A stretch of 64,000 bases of DNA from positions 1 through 64,000 of the forward strand of contig NZ_JADPQF010000007.1 in NCBI RefSeq assembly GCF_015687155.1, read 5' to 3'. The translations under genes were made by a program, and so were the position numbers. Below are positions 15,443 through 23,485 of this stretch, piece by piece (the first letter of the stretch is position 1; the number at the start of each line of letters is the position of its first letter). The notes under the pieces were generated by a model, which saw only the letters and a program-made list of their open reading frames with translations, searched no databases and was not told where the DNA came from. The DNA is from Aliikangiella sp. G2MR2-5 (GTDB taxonomy: Bacteria > Pseudomonadota > Gammaproteobacteria > Enterobacterales > Kangiellaceae).

Positions 15443-15763
15443 ATGTCACAAGTAGTAGAAGATTTTAGACAAGCTGAATGGGACGCTTCCAGGCAACTCG
15501 CTTGCTACCTTCCCTATCAATTTCAAAATAAGACCGTATTTAAGGGATTTGATGCTCGTTGTGGAGGCTGTAATCGCGGAATCTTGCCTCACTATTTGAA
15601 GGGATTTATCCAGTCTATGGCAGAAGACAAATGTCTGCTTTCCAGCATTGGCTACTGTATGCGATGTAATTCGGTAACCTATTTTGATTTTATCATTACT
15701 GCAGGCAAAGAAATGAAAGTAGAATCCGTTGACTTGCGTAATGAAACGACAAGCTATTGCTAA
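15443..15763 (+). CDS. Cys-rich protein with possible zinc site
   Basis: A 106-residue cytoplasmic protein with two CxxC knuckles, RCGGCNRG (around residue 40) and YCMRCNSV (around residue 70), enough to form a four-cysteine zinc ribbon. A GGAGAG ribosome-binding site precedes the ATG. No family recognised. It is a single gene between the DUF2589 cluster and the DUF4242 gene. The C-terminal part is beta-like (SVTYFDFIITAGKEMKVESV). Confidence 0.6.
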   Translation: MSQVVEDFRQAEWDASRQLACYLPYQFQNKTVFKGFDARCGGCNRGILPHYLKGFIQSMAEDKCLLSSIGYCMRCNSVTYFDFIITAGKEMKVESVDLRNETTSYC

Positions 15764-15842
15764 TTCCTGACTTCAATTAAATAAAACCATTAGCAAACAG
15801 ACAAAATAATGGCCAACACTTGGTCGGCCAAGGACATTGTGT

Positions 15843-15896
15843 ATTAAGATAACAGTATGTATTTAGATAACAGTATGTATTAAGGTAAAAATTGTC
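15843..15896. repeat. 18-bp tandem repeat, about 2.5 copies
   Basis: Units at 15843-15860 and 15861-15878 differ at one base (ATT followed by A or T, then AGATAACAGTATGT); a third, decayed copy begins at 15879. The repeat lies just after the DUF4242 gene stop, between convergent genes. Confidence 0.85.
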
Positions 15897-15914
15897 GACT
15901 ACTAACGTTTCGAA

Positions 15915-16193
15915 CTAGGCTGCTTCTGACGTTGTAGGGTCGATCATGGTTTTGACTTCACTAACTTTACTCACCGGAAATTCTCCCATCTCTGCATGTT
16001 TTCGAATTAGAGTTTCATTTGGTGAAATATATACACAATAAATTTTGTTCGGGGTAACAAATGACTCTACCCATTGGATTTCAGGCCCCAGATCACGCAA
16101 TACATCACAGGATTTGCGAGCAATCAAGGCTAGTTCTGATGCCGCTATATCTCCGGCACCTTCGAGATCTCTTTCAATCATATACTTAGGCAT
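15915..16193 (-). CDS. DUF4242 (SCO4226-type) protein
   Basis: A 92-residue protein with the DUF4242 signature: MPKYMIERDLEGAG at the N-terminus, the middle QWVESFVTPNKIYCVYISPN and the helix NETLIRKHAEMGEFPVSKV. Members are ferredoxin-like small proteins. One Streptomyces relative was described as nickel-binding, but the general role is unsettled. No signal peptide. AGGAGG is seen before the ATG (minus strand), so the start is firm. Monocistronic. Confidence 0.85.
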   Translation of the reverse strand: MPKYMIERDLEGAGDIAASELALIARKSCDVLRDLGPEIQWVESFVTPNKIYCVYISPNETLIRKHAEMGEFPVSKVSEVKTMIDPTTSEAA

Positions 16194-16392
16194 AGCAACC
16201 TCCTTGGTTCAGCCTGTCCAGTATAACGCCTCACCCGCCAATTTAATTAGACAATAAAAATCTCTCACTGGCTTTTTATATAACGGCCCTCCATAATAAT
16301 CATTACCGAGTGATACTCGACCCTCTGCAGGTGAGTGGCCTGTCAGATGATCTTGAAGCCGAACTTGAAAATCGCACAATTGTGAGTAGCCC

Positions 16393-16968
16393 GTGACTCG
16401 TTTGCTAACAATATTCTTAACCCTTTTCAGTCCTGTTTTCGCTGCGCTGGCAGACTCACCAGCTCGCCCCTTTCCCTACGTGACGACTTCGGAAAATGGA
16501 CGCATGCTGTTCAAAATGATACCGCTTCAATTCACCGAAACGGGAACGAAACCAGCTTTTGGCGTCGCGATTAAACTCATGCCAGATGGCAGCTTTAAGG
16601 AATTATGGCGACTGGAAAATAATTATTCTTTTCAAACTTTTATATCAAACAATGGTGAAAACCTGATTGTCATGGGTCCATGGAATCAGGGCCATACACC
16701 CTCTCCAGATCATCTTGCTCTGGCATTTTATAAAAATGGAAAGCTGATAAAAAGCTATTCGACTGCAGAGCTGGTCAAAGATCCTTCCAAAGTAAAGGCC
16801 ACCGTCAGTCACTATTTTTGGCGTGCCGACTCTCATGAAGAGTGCCCCGACGCCGCTGGAATTAACACCCGAATCAGCTGGGATAACCTTTTTACTTTAA
16901 CGACAGTAGACTGCGTCAATTACACTTTTAATGTAATAAACGGAGAAATACTTTCAGAGAAAAATTAG
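16393..16968 (+). CDS. Exported protein of unknown function
   Basis: A 191-residue protein with a signal peptide (LLTIFLTLFSPVFAALA, cleavage likely after ALADS). The mature part is beta-rich (GRMLFKMIPLQF, VAIKLMPDGSFKELWRLEN, FISNNGENLIVMGPW, LALAFYKNGKLIKSY) and looks like repeated blades with a W-containing consensus. It has two cysteines far apart that could form a disulfide. The start is a GTG at 16393; no ATG lies nearby that keeps the signal peptide. No family recognised. Confidence 0.6.
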   Translation: MTRLLTIFLTLFSPVFAALADSPARPFPYVTTSENGRMLFKMIPLQFTETGTKPAFGVAIKLMPDGSFKELWRLENNYSFQTFISNNGENLIVMGPWNQGHTPSPDHLALAFYKNGKLIKSYSTAELVKDPSKVKATVSHYFWRADSHEECPDAAGINTRISWDNLFTLTTVDCVNYTFNVINGEILSEKN

Positions 16969-17385
16969 CCAGCTAAAGGTGTCTTTATGAACCTATGATA
17001 ATGAACCTGAATTCAAACACAAATCCAGATCTTGAACACCATTTATAACCTGCAATCGATAAGTTGTTTTATTTGGAGTTTGAGTTGAAGCTTGAAAGGG
17101 AGTTCATTTAATAGCAATATTCATTTAATAGCGATGCTTGTTTACCCCAGGTCATTGACTCGCTCCACCGATTGCAGATTACTCGTTATTTATACTGCCT
17201 GGCCCTATTGATATAACTTGTTCATTTTTATCTCGAAATGATAATACTTTTTCTTCAACTTGTTTCCTATACTGCTTGAAAAATAATTCTAACAGGCCAA
17301 TCGTCGTCACCTTTTAAACGTGAATCAATCATTTCGAATCACCCCACAGGCGATAATTTTTTGCAAACGAGAAAAGGAAACATTC
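16969..17385. other. Gene-free region with 17-bp duplication
   Basis: About 400 bp without a convincing gene. It carries the 17-bp tandem duplication at 17103-17136 and an AT-rich stretch around 17220-17290 that could be the promoter of the haem-motif protein gene. Confidence 0.45.
17103..17136. repeat. 17-bp tandem duplication
   Basis: TTCATTTAATAGCAATA at 17103-17119 is repeated at 17120-17136 with two base changes near the 3' end. It lies in intergenic DNA. Confidence 0.85.
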
Positions 17386-18804
17386 ATGACATTCAACTTA
17401 TTTTTTCGACTGAGCGCGCTCATTATTTTACTTGGATTAACGAGCTTCTCCATCAATGCCAAGTCATATAAATCGAAAGCTTATGACTGTAAAGCTGATC
17501 CAGGCTGGTTTAACGGAAGTGTTACCATGCCGGTTGAAGTTAAAAAAAGTAATCCGGACGGCACTTCAGATTTTTGTGATTTTTATCAATTTTCCTGGCA
17601 GGCATTTTTATATTTAATGTCAACCGACCCCACCGACAGCAGTCAGCGAAATTTTCAAAATGAAAACAATTACCCGATTCTGGAATTCAACACCGATGGT
17701 ACACCGGCCAATTCGTGTGACACTAAACCGGCCGCACAACGATTCAGAGTTAGTTTGCAAAAGTCGACCACCATCCCGGAAAGTATCAATCAGGCGGGAG
17801 ACGGAGCTACCATTTACGATCAAAATGGAAACGTCGTTTATTATGATGTGCGATTCAGCCGCAATATGTGCGACGTTTCCAGCATCAATCAACTCACTAA
17901 CTTTCCAACTGGAACAACTGAAATAAAAACTGCATGGCGGGTGATTACTTCTGCTGAAGCCAGCAATTATATTAATATGACTGCTAATGTTGGTACGCAG
18001 AAAGATGTGTTACTGGGATTAGTAGGAATGCATCTGGCGATAGCGACCACGGATCACCCTGAATTTGTGTGGGCAACTTACGAACATAACAATAATTCTC
18101 CGGACTGTGCGAAACCGGGTCAAAGCACCGGTTGGTTATTTGCAAGCCCGCAATGTACCGATGCGCTGATAAAGGGGGACTCACTGGCGATAGTTCAGTG
18201 TCAGTTTAATCAGGCCGACAAGCAATCGGCTTCGCAGATTACCGGTACCCCAACCGAAATCTGCCGGGAATATCCTTATGGTACAGCTGCCAGCGATCCA
18301 AATGCAGAAGAAAATCTGGGTGATGTCACCAGCCTGAATCAACATGTCAGAGACAATCTTAAAGGTGATCTGGCAGTGTTGAAGAACTACTTTAATGTCG
18401 GTGACCTATGGGTAAGTAATATTGCGCTCAGCTCAGATATCAGTAACCAGAGAGGCTCATTACGTCTGGCAAATACAGTGGCAGAAACGACTTTTCAGGA
18501 TGTTGATATTCATTCCAAAAACTTTATATCTAACTGCTTCGGTTGTCACAACTATACCGGAGAAAGCCAAAACAAAAACAAGAACACTACTTCAGGTTCA
18601 CTCAGCCATATTTTTGATGATATTGCTGCCGGTCTGAACCAGTGCCTGGATGTACAGGCTGGTCCAATCATGAGTAATAGCGATGCTCAGACAAAATGCC
18701 CATCAACCTGTAAAAACGCTTCCAGTGCGTTAGGTAAATGGAACGGACAATGGAGAACCACAGTCCCCGGACGTATGTCTGTTTGCGGCTGTTGTGCCCC
18801 TTAG
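17386..18804 (+). CDS. Exported protein with single c-type haem motif
   Basis: A 472-residue exported protein with signal peptide (FFRLSALIILLGLTSFSINA). It carries one CxxCH haem-attachment motif, NCFGCHNYTGE, about 85 residues before its C-terminus, and many other cysteines (CDFYQF, CDTKPA, CAKPGQ, CTDALI, CREYPYG), ending in CGCCAP. I do not recognise a known cytochrome family; the CxxCH suggests haem c attached in the periplasm. The ATG at 17386 is used because AAAGGAAA precedes it and it begins the signal peptide; upstream in-frame starts would bury it. It is followed by a perfect hairpin at 18834-18860. Confidence 0.75.
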   Translation: MTFNLFFRLSALIILLGLTSFSINAKSYKSKAYDCKADPGWFNGSVTMPVEVKKSNPDGTSDFCDFYQFSWQAFLYLMSTDPTDSSQRNFQNENNYPILEFNTDGTPANSCDTKPAAQRFRVSLQKSTTIPESINQAGDGATIYDQNGNVVYYDVRFSRNMCDVSSINQLTNFPTGTTEIKTAWRVITSAEASNYINMTANVGTQKDVLLGLVGMHLAIATTDHPEFVWATYEHNNNSPDCAKPGQSTGWLFASPQCTDALIKGDSLAIVQCQFNQADKQSASQITGTPTEICREYPYGTAASDPNAEENLGDVTSLNQHVRDNLKGDLAVLKNYFNVGDLWVSNIALSSDISNQRGSLRLANTVAETTFQDVDIHSKNFISNCFGCHNYTGESQNKNKNTTSGSLSHIFDDIAAGLNQCLDVQAGPIMSNSDAQTKCPSTCKNASSALGKWNGQWRTTVPGRMSVCGCCAP

Positions 18805-19161
18805 CAACTAACCCAAATTAAGAGATATCAGCAATGCCATAAGCAAATCGCTTATGGCATTCTGCTCTCTTCATTCCATGAAAATTCCGCCTAATCATTG
18901 CGATACCCTATACTGGTACCGAATCATTCGCTCCGAACCTGCGGAGCCCGACTCCAGCGCTGCCTCTCATCTCACCTATTGAAAGAAACTGATTTAAAAT
19001 CATGTAGATAACTGAAATTTGAAGTGAATAGCCTCCCGATATCCCACATGACTTTGAGAAATAACTCACACAACAACGATCACTTGTCCCGTTTTACTTT
19101 TGCGCTGTTGCAGCAATAATACACTCCATCGTTAGACGACCAACTCTCAAAGGAAAATGAT
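18805..19161. other. Intergenic region with terminator
   Basis: It holds the hairpin at 18834-18860 and then about 280 bp without a gene that I can support. An AAAGGAAA-like ribosome-binding site lies before the ATG at 19162. Confidence 0.5.
18834..18860 (+). terminator. Perfect 11-bp hairpin after haem-motif protein
   Basis: ATGCCATAAGC (18834-18844) and GCTTATGGCAT (18850-18860) are exact reverse complements around a five-base loop. The hairpin lies 30 bp after the stop codon and is followed by a pyrimidine-rich stretch (TCTGCTCTCTTC). It is probably a transcription terminator. Confidence 0.75.
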
Positions 19162-19368
19162 ATGAACACTAATCATCAATGGACAACCTTTCAAAAAGGA
19201 CGATTAAAAGTGCAAGCTTGTGCATGTTGTGGAGAATTAAAACTTCCAAGCAATTCACTTTCGGTATGTGATAGTGCTAATTTTCAGGAGAGCCCACTAG
19301 TTAAAGCAGGCTATTCAATATCAAATCAACTTCCAATTAGCGAACGTTTGGCTTCGTTTGCCGCGTGA
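19162..19368 (+). CDS. Small Cys-rich protein, coupled to downstream membrane gene
   Basis: Sixty-eight residues with an N-terminal patch of cysteines (QACACCGELKLPSNSLSVC) and no hydrophobic segment. Its stop overlaps the start of the next gene in GTGA, the usual arrangement for translational coupling. The upstream AAAGGAAA supports the start. The cysteine pattern could bind a metal. No family recognised. The pair may be a two-component orphan unit. Confidence 0.5.
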   Translation: MNTNHQWTTFQKGRLKVQACACCGELKLPSNSLSVCDSANFQESPLVKAGYSISNQLPISERLASFAA

Positions 19369-19583
19369 CGGGAGTCTTAATTTTGAGAGCGAATCCGTTT
19401 TTTAACCGCTTACAACATTGGATCGAACGTATCCCCTGGTATTTCCATATTGCGATGACCTGCTATTTTCTGGGCAGGGTTTACATCAATTCGGAAAACA
19501 TGGGCATGGTGATATTAAGTACTATCGGCGCCGCCAGCTTTACTTATTTATCGGTTCATAGTTTAACGTCAAAACGAACTTAG
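19365..19583 (+). CDS. Small two-helix membrane protein
   Basis: Seventy-two residues starting with GTG within the stop of the previous gene (four-base overlap). Hydrophobic segments at about 26-41 and 45-63 (FHIAMTCYFLGRVYI; MGMVILSTIGAASFTYLSVH) suggest an inner-membrane hairpin. No family recognised; the tight overlap supports reality and cotranscription. Confidence 0.5.
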   Translation: MTGVLILRANPFFNRLQHWIERIPWYFHIAMTCYFLGRVYINSENMGMVILSTIGAASFTYLSVHSLTSKRT

Positions 19584-19604
19584 TGCCTGAACCAGGTTCC
19601 CCTG

Positions 19605-21572
19605 TCAAAACACAACTCTGTCGCAAACGTAGCCACTGGGCATCTGTCGATTACTAATAGTCAGTTGTGGAAATCGACTAACAAGCTGCTTGTATAACTC
19701 GTAATCCTTAAGCCTGACTTCTGCCATACGCTGACGATGATATTCTTTAATGGTGGGTTCGAATAACATAATTGCGCCAACCAGATTAAGTCTTTTCGAA
19801 CGCTTGTTAAAACAGTCCTCTCTTAGCCCGAGTGCTAAAGCATCAGATCGAATATTACTAAATTGATAAGTGTACTTTTGTTCTGCCAGCCAGCTTACCA
19901 GCGCTATATTACATGCAGTAACCGCCGCCTCTAACAGACTGCGTCCATTAACTGATGGCGTATCGAGTTGGTTACCAAGATTGGACAGGACACTAACATG
20001 TTCAGGGCTCATACTTCTCAATCGAAACACGGAAAAATGCGACGGGAGCAACCCACTCTCAGCAAGAAAGTGTGCGTACTCAGGTTTAATCCCGGTCAGG
20101 TTATCAAACAAAAACTGTTTTTCTCTCTCGGTCAGATTTAGTTTAACTGCTTCAGCAATAGCGGCCTGTATTCCCGCTTGCCAATAGACTCTGGTAATCT
20201 GATTAACTGCTTCATATCTTGGTTTGCTTTGTTTTGGTTCGTTTTGTGTTGGTTCATTTATTATTTTTTCACTCGCTTCCGGTTCAGCTTCGTCATATTT
20301 TTGAGTGTCAATTCGGTCAGGGCTACAGTCAGTGAGTCCGGGTTCGAGCTCGAATAGCTTTTGAGTCAGACTTTCCCAATCACCAGAAAATTCTTCAGTC
20401 AGCTTTTTAACCCTGTCACTTTTTACTTCATCGAAAATAATGTCCTTTGCTTGTGCAAACTGCTCTTCGCATTGAGAATAATAATCCAGCGACTTTCCCT
20501 GTAACTGACGAGTTAAAAATGTTTTTCTGTTTTCTGACAGTTGCTCAATAATTTCACTAATCTCGACATCCTGTTGAATAGCCTCAAGCGTTTCAGCTGG
20601 TTGAAAAAGAACACCTAAAGATTCATACAAGTGAATGTCCGCAATGACCAGTCGAGTAAACTCTTCAAAGAACTGTCCGAGCGCAAGATAGCCATCTTCA
20701 GTTATTCGATATCGCACCGACAGACCTTGTTCTACTAATATCTCAATCACTTCAGAGTAAGCAGCCAACTCATCTCTACTATAAAAACTAATCAGCTTTT
20801 CCAACGCATTAATTTTGAGGGGGCTTTCATTGATATTTCCACCAAAGCTGAAATACAAGGAGAGCAATTCCGGTTGATTGTCCAGTGCAATTTTTTCGAG
20901 GAGATTATTGGCATTGCGGTAACTACTTCCGACCCCTTTAAAGTCTCTCGACAGGTCAACCACTCTACCCAATATTCGACTAAATGGCGCATCATAGCGT
21001 TTGGCATTTAATAAACCTCGAATATCTTCCGGCCTGAACTCGGCAATATTCACCAGCATACTGTCAGAAACTATAGACCAGTTGATCTGATGATCAACAA
21101 TCGCCTTCAATCCATAATTTTCAGCCAGAAGTTTTTTTGTCGAGGAATGGTCCACCTGCTTGTAGCTTTCACGAATTCTTCTATTGGATATGCTGCCAAT
21201 CAGACTAACGGCTTGATATTTGCCAATGCTGGCTATAACTGCTCTATGGGTTGCTCGCAAGCCGACCGATTTTTCCAGCTTCTGGATATAATCCGGTAGC
21301 TCCTTTACCCAGTCTTTCTCTGCTTTTGTAAATGCTTTGTATTCAACACGACACTCACTGACCCGCTCAAAAAGTGGTCGCTGTGAATCAGGTGTCTGTA
21401 CATTCCCACTTTCAACTTTAGTCAGCCGAAACACTTGTGCGTTCATCTGATGGTCGACCGAATCACTACTCAGCGCATGAGTTTGTTGTTCGTATTTCAG
21501 AATATTAAAGACCAACAACATAAGAACGACTACAGCACAGGCCCAGATAGTTTTTTTCTTTTGCATTTTCAT
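19605..21572 (-). CDS. Large membrane-anchored protein of unknown function
   Basis: A 655-residue protein with one N-terminal transmembrane helix (IWACAVVVLMLLVFNILK) and a long extracytoplasmic part. That part is mostly helical, with repeated pairs of about 33 residues recalling ankyrin-like hairpins (for example LLSLYFSFGGNINESPLKIN and LLEAAVTACNIALVSWLAEQ). A polar linker around 420-455 contains pentapeptide-like repeats (EPTQN, EPKQS), again encoded by 15-bp repeats. No catalytic motif was seen. A perfect inverted repeat (21601-21636) lies 29 bp upstream of the start. Function unknown; an ankyrin-like scaffold is a guess. Confidence 0.7.
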   Translation of the reverse strand: MKMQKKKTIWACAVVVLMLLVFNILKYEQQTHALSSDSVDHQMNAQVFRLTKVESGNVQTPDSQRPLFERVSECRVEYKAFTKAEKDWVKELPDYIQKLEKSVGLRATHRAVIASIGKYQAVSLIGSISNRRIRESYKQVDHSSTKKLLAENYGLKAIVDHQINWSIVSDSMLVNIAEFRPEDIRGLLNAKRYDAPFSRILGRVVDLSRDFKGVGSSYRNANNLLEKIALDNQPELLSLYFSFGGNINESPLKINALEKLISFYSRDELAAYSEVIEILVEQGLSVRYRITEDGYLALGQFFEEFTRLVIADIHLYESLGVLFQPAETLEAIQQDVEISEIIEQLSENRKTFLTRQLQGKSLDYYSQCEEQFAQAKDIIFDEVKSDRVKKLTEEFSGDWESLTQKLFELEPGLTDCSPDRIDTQKYDEAEPEASEKIINEPTQNEPKQSKPRYEAVNQITRVYWQAGIQAAIAEAVKLNLTEREKQFLFDNLTGIKPEYAHFLAESGLLPSHFSVFRLRSMSPEHVSVLSNLGNQLDTPSVNGRSLLEAAVTACNIALVSWLAEQKYTYQFSNIRSDALALGLREDCFNKRSKRLNLVGAIMLFEPTIKEYHRQRMAEVRLKDYELYKQLVSRFPQLTISNRQMPSGYVCDRVVF

Positions 21573-22180
21573 TTTTACTGGAGCGTTTGTTTAAAGATGA
21601 ATGCAATAACAATACACACACATCATGTTATTGCATACAATAAAACAAACTCTATAATAATTGCCGGCAAACAACAAGCGATACAACTTATTGTCATATT
21701 GATATTGACCCATGTGTGGATAGCGCCCGTCAAGTTGATAAAACTTGCTGGAGAGAAAGCGATTTGGCAGCCAAGCGTTTGAAAACAAGCGGATTGGAAT
21801 TTAACAAATTGCTTATTCGGATTAGTCTTAACTCAATCTCACATAATAGAGTTTGAGGGTTAGATATAGTCTGATAATTCTTCTTCCAGCTGCTATCTTA
21901 AAGCGGAAATTCATGTAAACCGTAATATCAGAGATTTCTTCTTTAGAAGTAACCAGGATTTTCCTAGTGATAATGTTCTTACTACGCTTCAAAACTCAAT
22001 TATCTATTTGATTTTAAAGGAAGTTCTTCTTTTGAGATGAGTATTTATCGTCAGTAAATCATGATAATAACAAGACTTTACTTTATCTTTATCGTTTAAC
22101 CGGCTGTTTTTAATATAAAAAGCACTTTAGGTATCTTAGAGGTTTTCGTATTATCGTGATTTAGTGAAGATAATAATCTG
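21573..22180. other. AT-rich intergenic region before integron-type cassette
   Basis: Six hundred bases without a recognisable gene. It holds a perfect inverted repeat at 21601-21636 and then AT-rich DNA up to the recombination half-site GTTAGGC at 22180. No intI-like reading frame is present on either strand. An attI site could exist here but cannot be recognised without the integrase. Confidence 0.5.
21601..21636. promoter_or_regulatory. Perfect 10-bp inverted repeat upstream of 655-residue gene
   Basis: ATGCAATAAC (21601-21610) and GTTATTGCAT (21627-21636) are exact inverses with a 16-base spacer containing CACACACA. It lies 29 bp before the start of the leftward gene and could be an operator for a dimeric regulator or a leader hairpin. 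No T-run follows on either strand. Confidence 0.5.
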
Positions 22181-22837
22181 TTAGGCATCGAGTGAGAGAT
22201 ATATGATATTAGATCAAATTAATAAAGATAAAGCGCTTGTACGAGATCTAGATCGGTATTTTGACTTTAAGATTGAAAGTATCAGTACATTACTTGACCG
22301 ATGGAATTTAAAATGTCATCAAGAAGTACGCGTATTTGGGTCCGATGCAGGAGGAGGTTTATTTGGTGTTGTTGGTCAAGGTGATATTTGTCAACTACCC
22401 GTTTTATATCTGAGCTCAGAAGGTGAATCTGGAATTATCGCAAACTCCCTTAAAGATTTTTTTGAGTTGATTGTGTTCTTACCTGCATGGAGAGATGCTA
22501 TTTTTTGTGAAACAGAATCCGAAATCGTTAAGAGAGCAAATGAAGGGGAACAAGACATGACTGAAATGCTCGAAGGTCTCCCTATTAAGAAGCAAAAAAT
22601 ATCCGGTCTATTGTCACTAAATGGCGACTTAGTTATTAAAAAACTAAACGATAGTATTAAGAAAGCTGAAAGTGTAGAGGTGTGGGGGGACAATGGTGAA
22701 AATTTCGGAAGTTTGTTCGAATATTAATCATAAGCCTAACAAGTGGCTGCTACGGACCCAAAACAGTTGGCACCTTTTGCGCATTTCCGCTTCGCGGCGC
22801 AAAAGCCGCCAACTATTTCGGGCCGCAGAGCCATGCG
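22181..22837 (+). mobile_element. Integron-type gene cassette
   Basis: The segment begins inside GTTAGGC (22180-22186, consensus GTTRRRY). It ends at the G of GTTATGA after a 110-bp attC-like site whose 5' half-site GCCTAAC is the exact reverse complement of the cassette's leading GTTAGGC. This match between the two ends is what a circular cassette requires. One gene fills the cassette, with its ATG about 20 bp from the boundary. No integrase is in the window. Confidence 0.75.
22203..22727 (+). CDS. Cassette-encoded protein of unknown function
   Basis: A 174-residue cytoplasmic protein. The central part (EVRVFGSDAGGGLFGVVGQG, LPVLYLSSEGESGIIANSLK, DFFELIVFLPAWRD) looks like the SUKH/SMI1-type fold found in many immunity proteins, though I cannot assign it firmly. 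It starts about 20 bp after the recombination site and stops seven bases before the attC, the compact layout normal for integron cassettes. Preceded by GAGAGATAT, a weak ribosome-binding site. Confidence 0.65.
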   Translation: MILDQINKDKALVRDLDRYFDFKIESISTLLDRWNLKCHQEVRVFGSDAGGGLFGVVGQGDICQLPVLYLSSEGESGIIANSLKDFFELIVFLPAWRDAIFCETESEIVKRANEGEQDMTEMLEGLPIKKQKISGLLSLNGDLVIKKLNDSIKKAESVEVWGDNGENFGSLFEY

Positions 22838-22843
22838 TTATGA
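22734..22843 (+). other. attC recombination site
   Basis: The site runs from GCCTAAC (22734-22740) to GTTATGA (22837-22843). Nested imperfect pairing is visible: AGTGGCT against the complement in AGCCAT, GTTGGC (22766-22771) with GCCAAC (22808-22813), and TTTTGCGC (22775-22782) with GCGCAAAA (22797-22804), leaving a 14-base loop CATTTCCGCTTCGC-like. The bulged, asymmetric stem is what the integrase recognises as single-stranded DNA. GTTATGA departs from GTTRRRY, as is often tolerated because it belongs to the next cassette. Confidence 0.75.
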
Positions 22844-22856
22844 TTAGAATTCCCTT

Positions 22857-23276
22857 ATGACCCAAGACAGAACAAATTGCGACTCTTGTAAAGCAAGCAT
22901 ATTAGAGACGACAAAAATTAGGTGCAAAGGTTTGTGTGCGCCTTGCTACATGAAAGCAAATAATGGATTCAAGGCTGGTCAAATCGAATCATTCAAGAAA
23001 AGAGGATTGAGTGAACTAGTTGAAAAATGGATTGAACTAATTCGCCAAGGGCAGCCAAATATTCGAAATCCCTTGATTACTGACAAAGGCAAAGAAGTGA
23101 TTCCTGTTGTTTATTCAGCGGTAGAAGGATATTTCCGTTCAGAAGAAAAGAATTTTGATGGCGAATATATTCTGAATTTACTTGAAGAATTAAAACTACT
23201 TCCAGACAATGAATTACAGCAGTATGTATCTAAAGTCGAAATATTTGTAATGGAGCTTAATCGTGCAGGAAAATAA
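22857..23276 (+). CDS. Protein with N-terminal zinc-finger-like cysteines
   Basis: A 139-residue protein beginning MTQDRTNCDSCKASILETTK and followed by CKGLCAPCYMKAN, giving a C-x2-C...C-x4-C-x2-C arrangement. A helical C-terminal region is probable (YILNLLEELKLLPDNELQQY). It starts 20 bp after the attC of the preceding cassette, the position of a second cassette gene. No recognisable attC follows it before the transposase. No family recognised. A 13-bp duplication (GAAAATAAAACAA) overlaps its stop codon. Confidence 0.6.
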   Translation: MTQDRTNCDSCKASILETTKIRCKGLCAPCYMKANNGFKAGQIESFKKRGLSELVEKWIELIRQGQPNIRNPLITDKGKEVIPVVYSAVEGYFRSEEKNFDGEYILNLLEELKLLPDNELQQYVSKVEIFVMELNRAGK

Positions 23277-23485
23277 AACAAGAAAATAAAACAAGACACC
23301 CTGATATAACTAAAAGGTAACATTTTATCAATCTATTTATAGATTACGTAATCCTGGCTAATAAAGTAAAAGGAGACAAATAGTAATTCGAAATTCAATC
23401 TGATTTAGGGCGAACTTCAGTAGGCAGACGTATAAAATTCTGCCAAACCGCTTTATTCGATTCGAAAGTGTGATTTGAAAATGAT

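Noticed and set aside
21435-21788. Overlapping rightward and leftward frames upstream of the 655-residue gene
   Set aside because: They overlap its N-terminus on the opposite strand or AT-rich intergenic DNA, with no coding signal.
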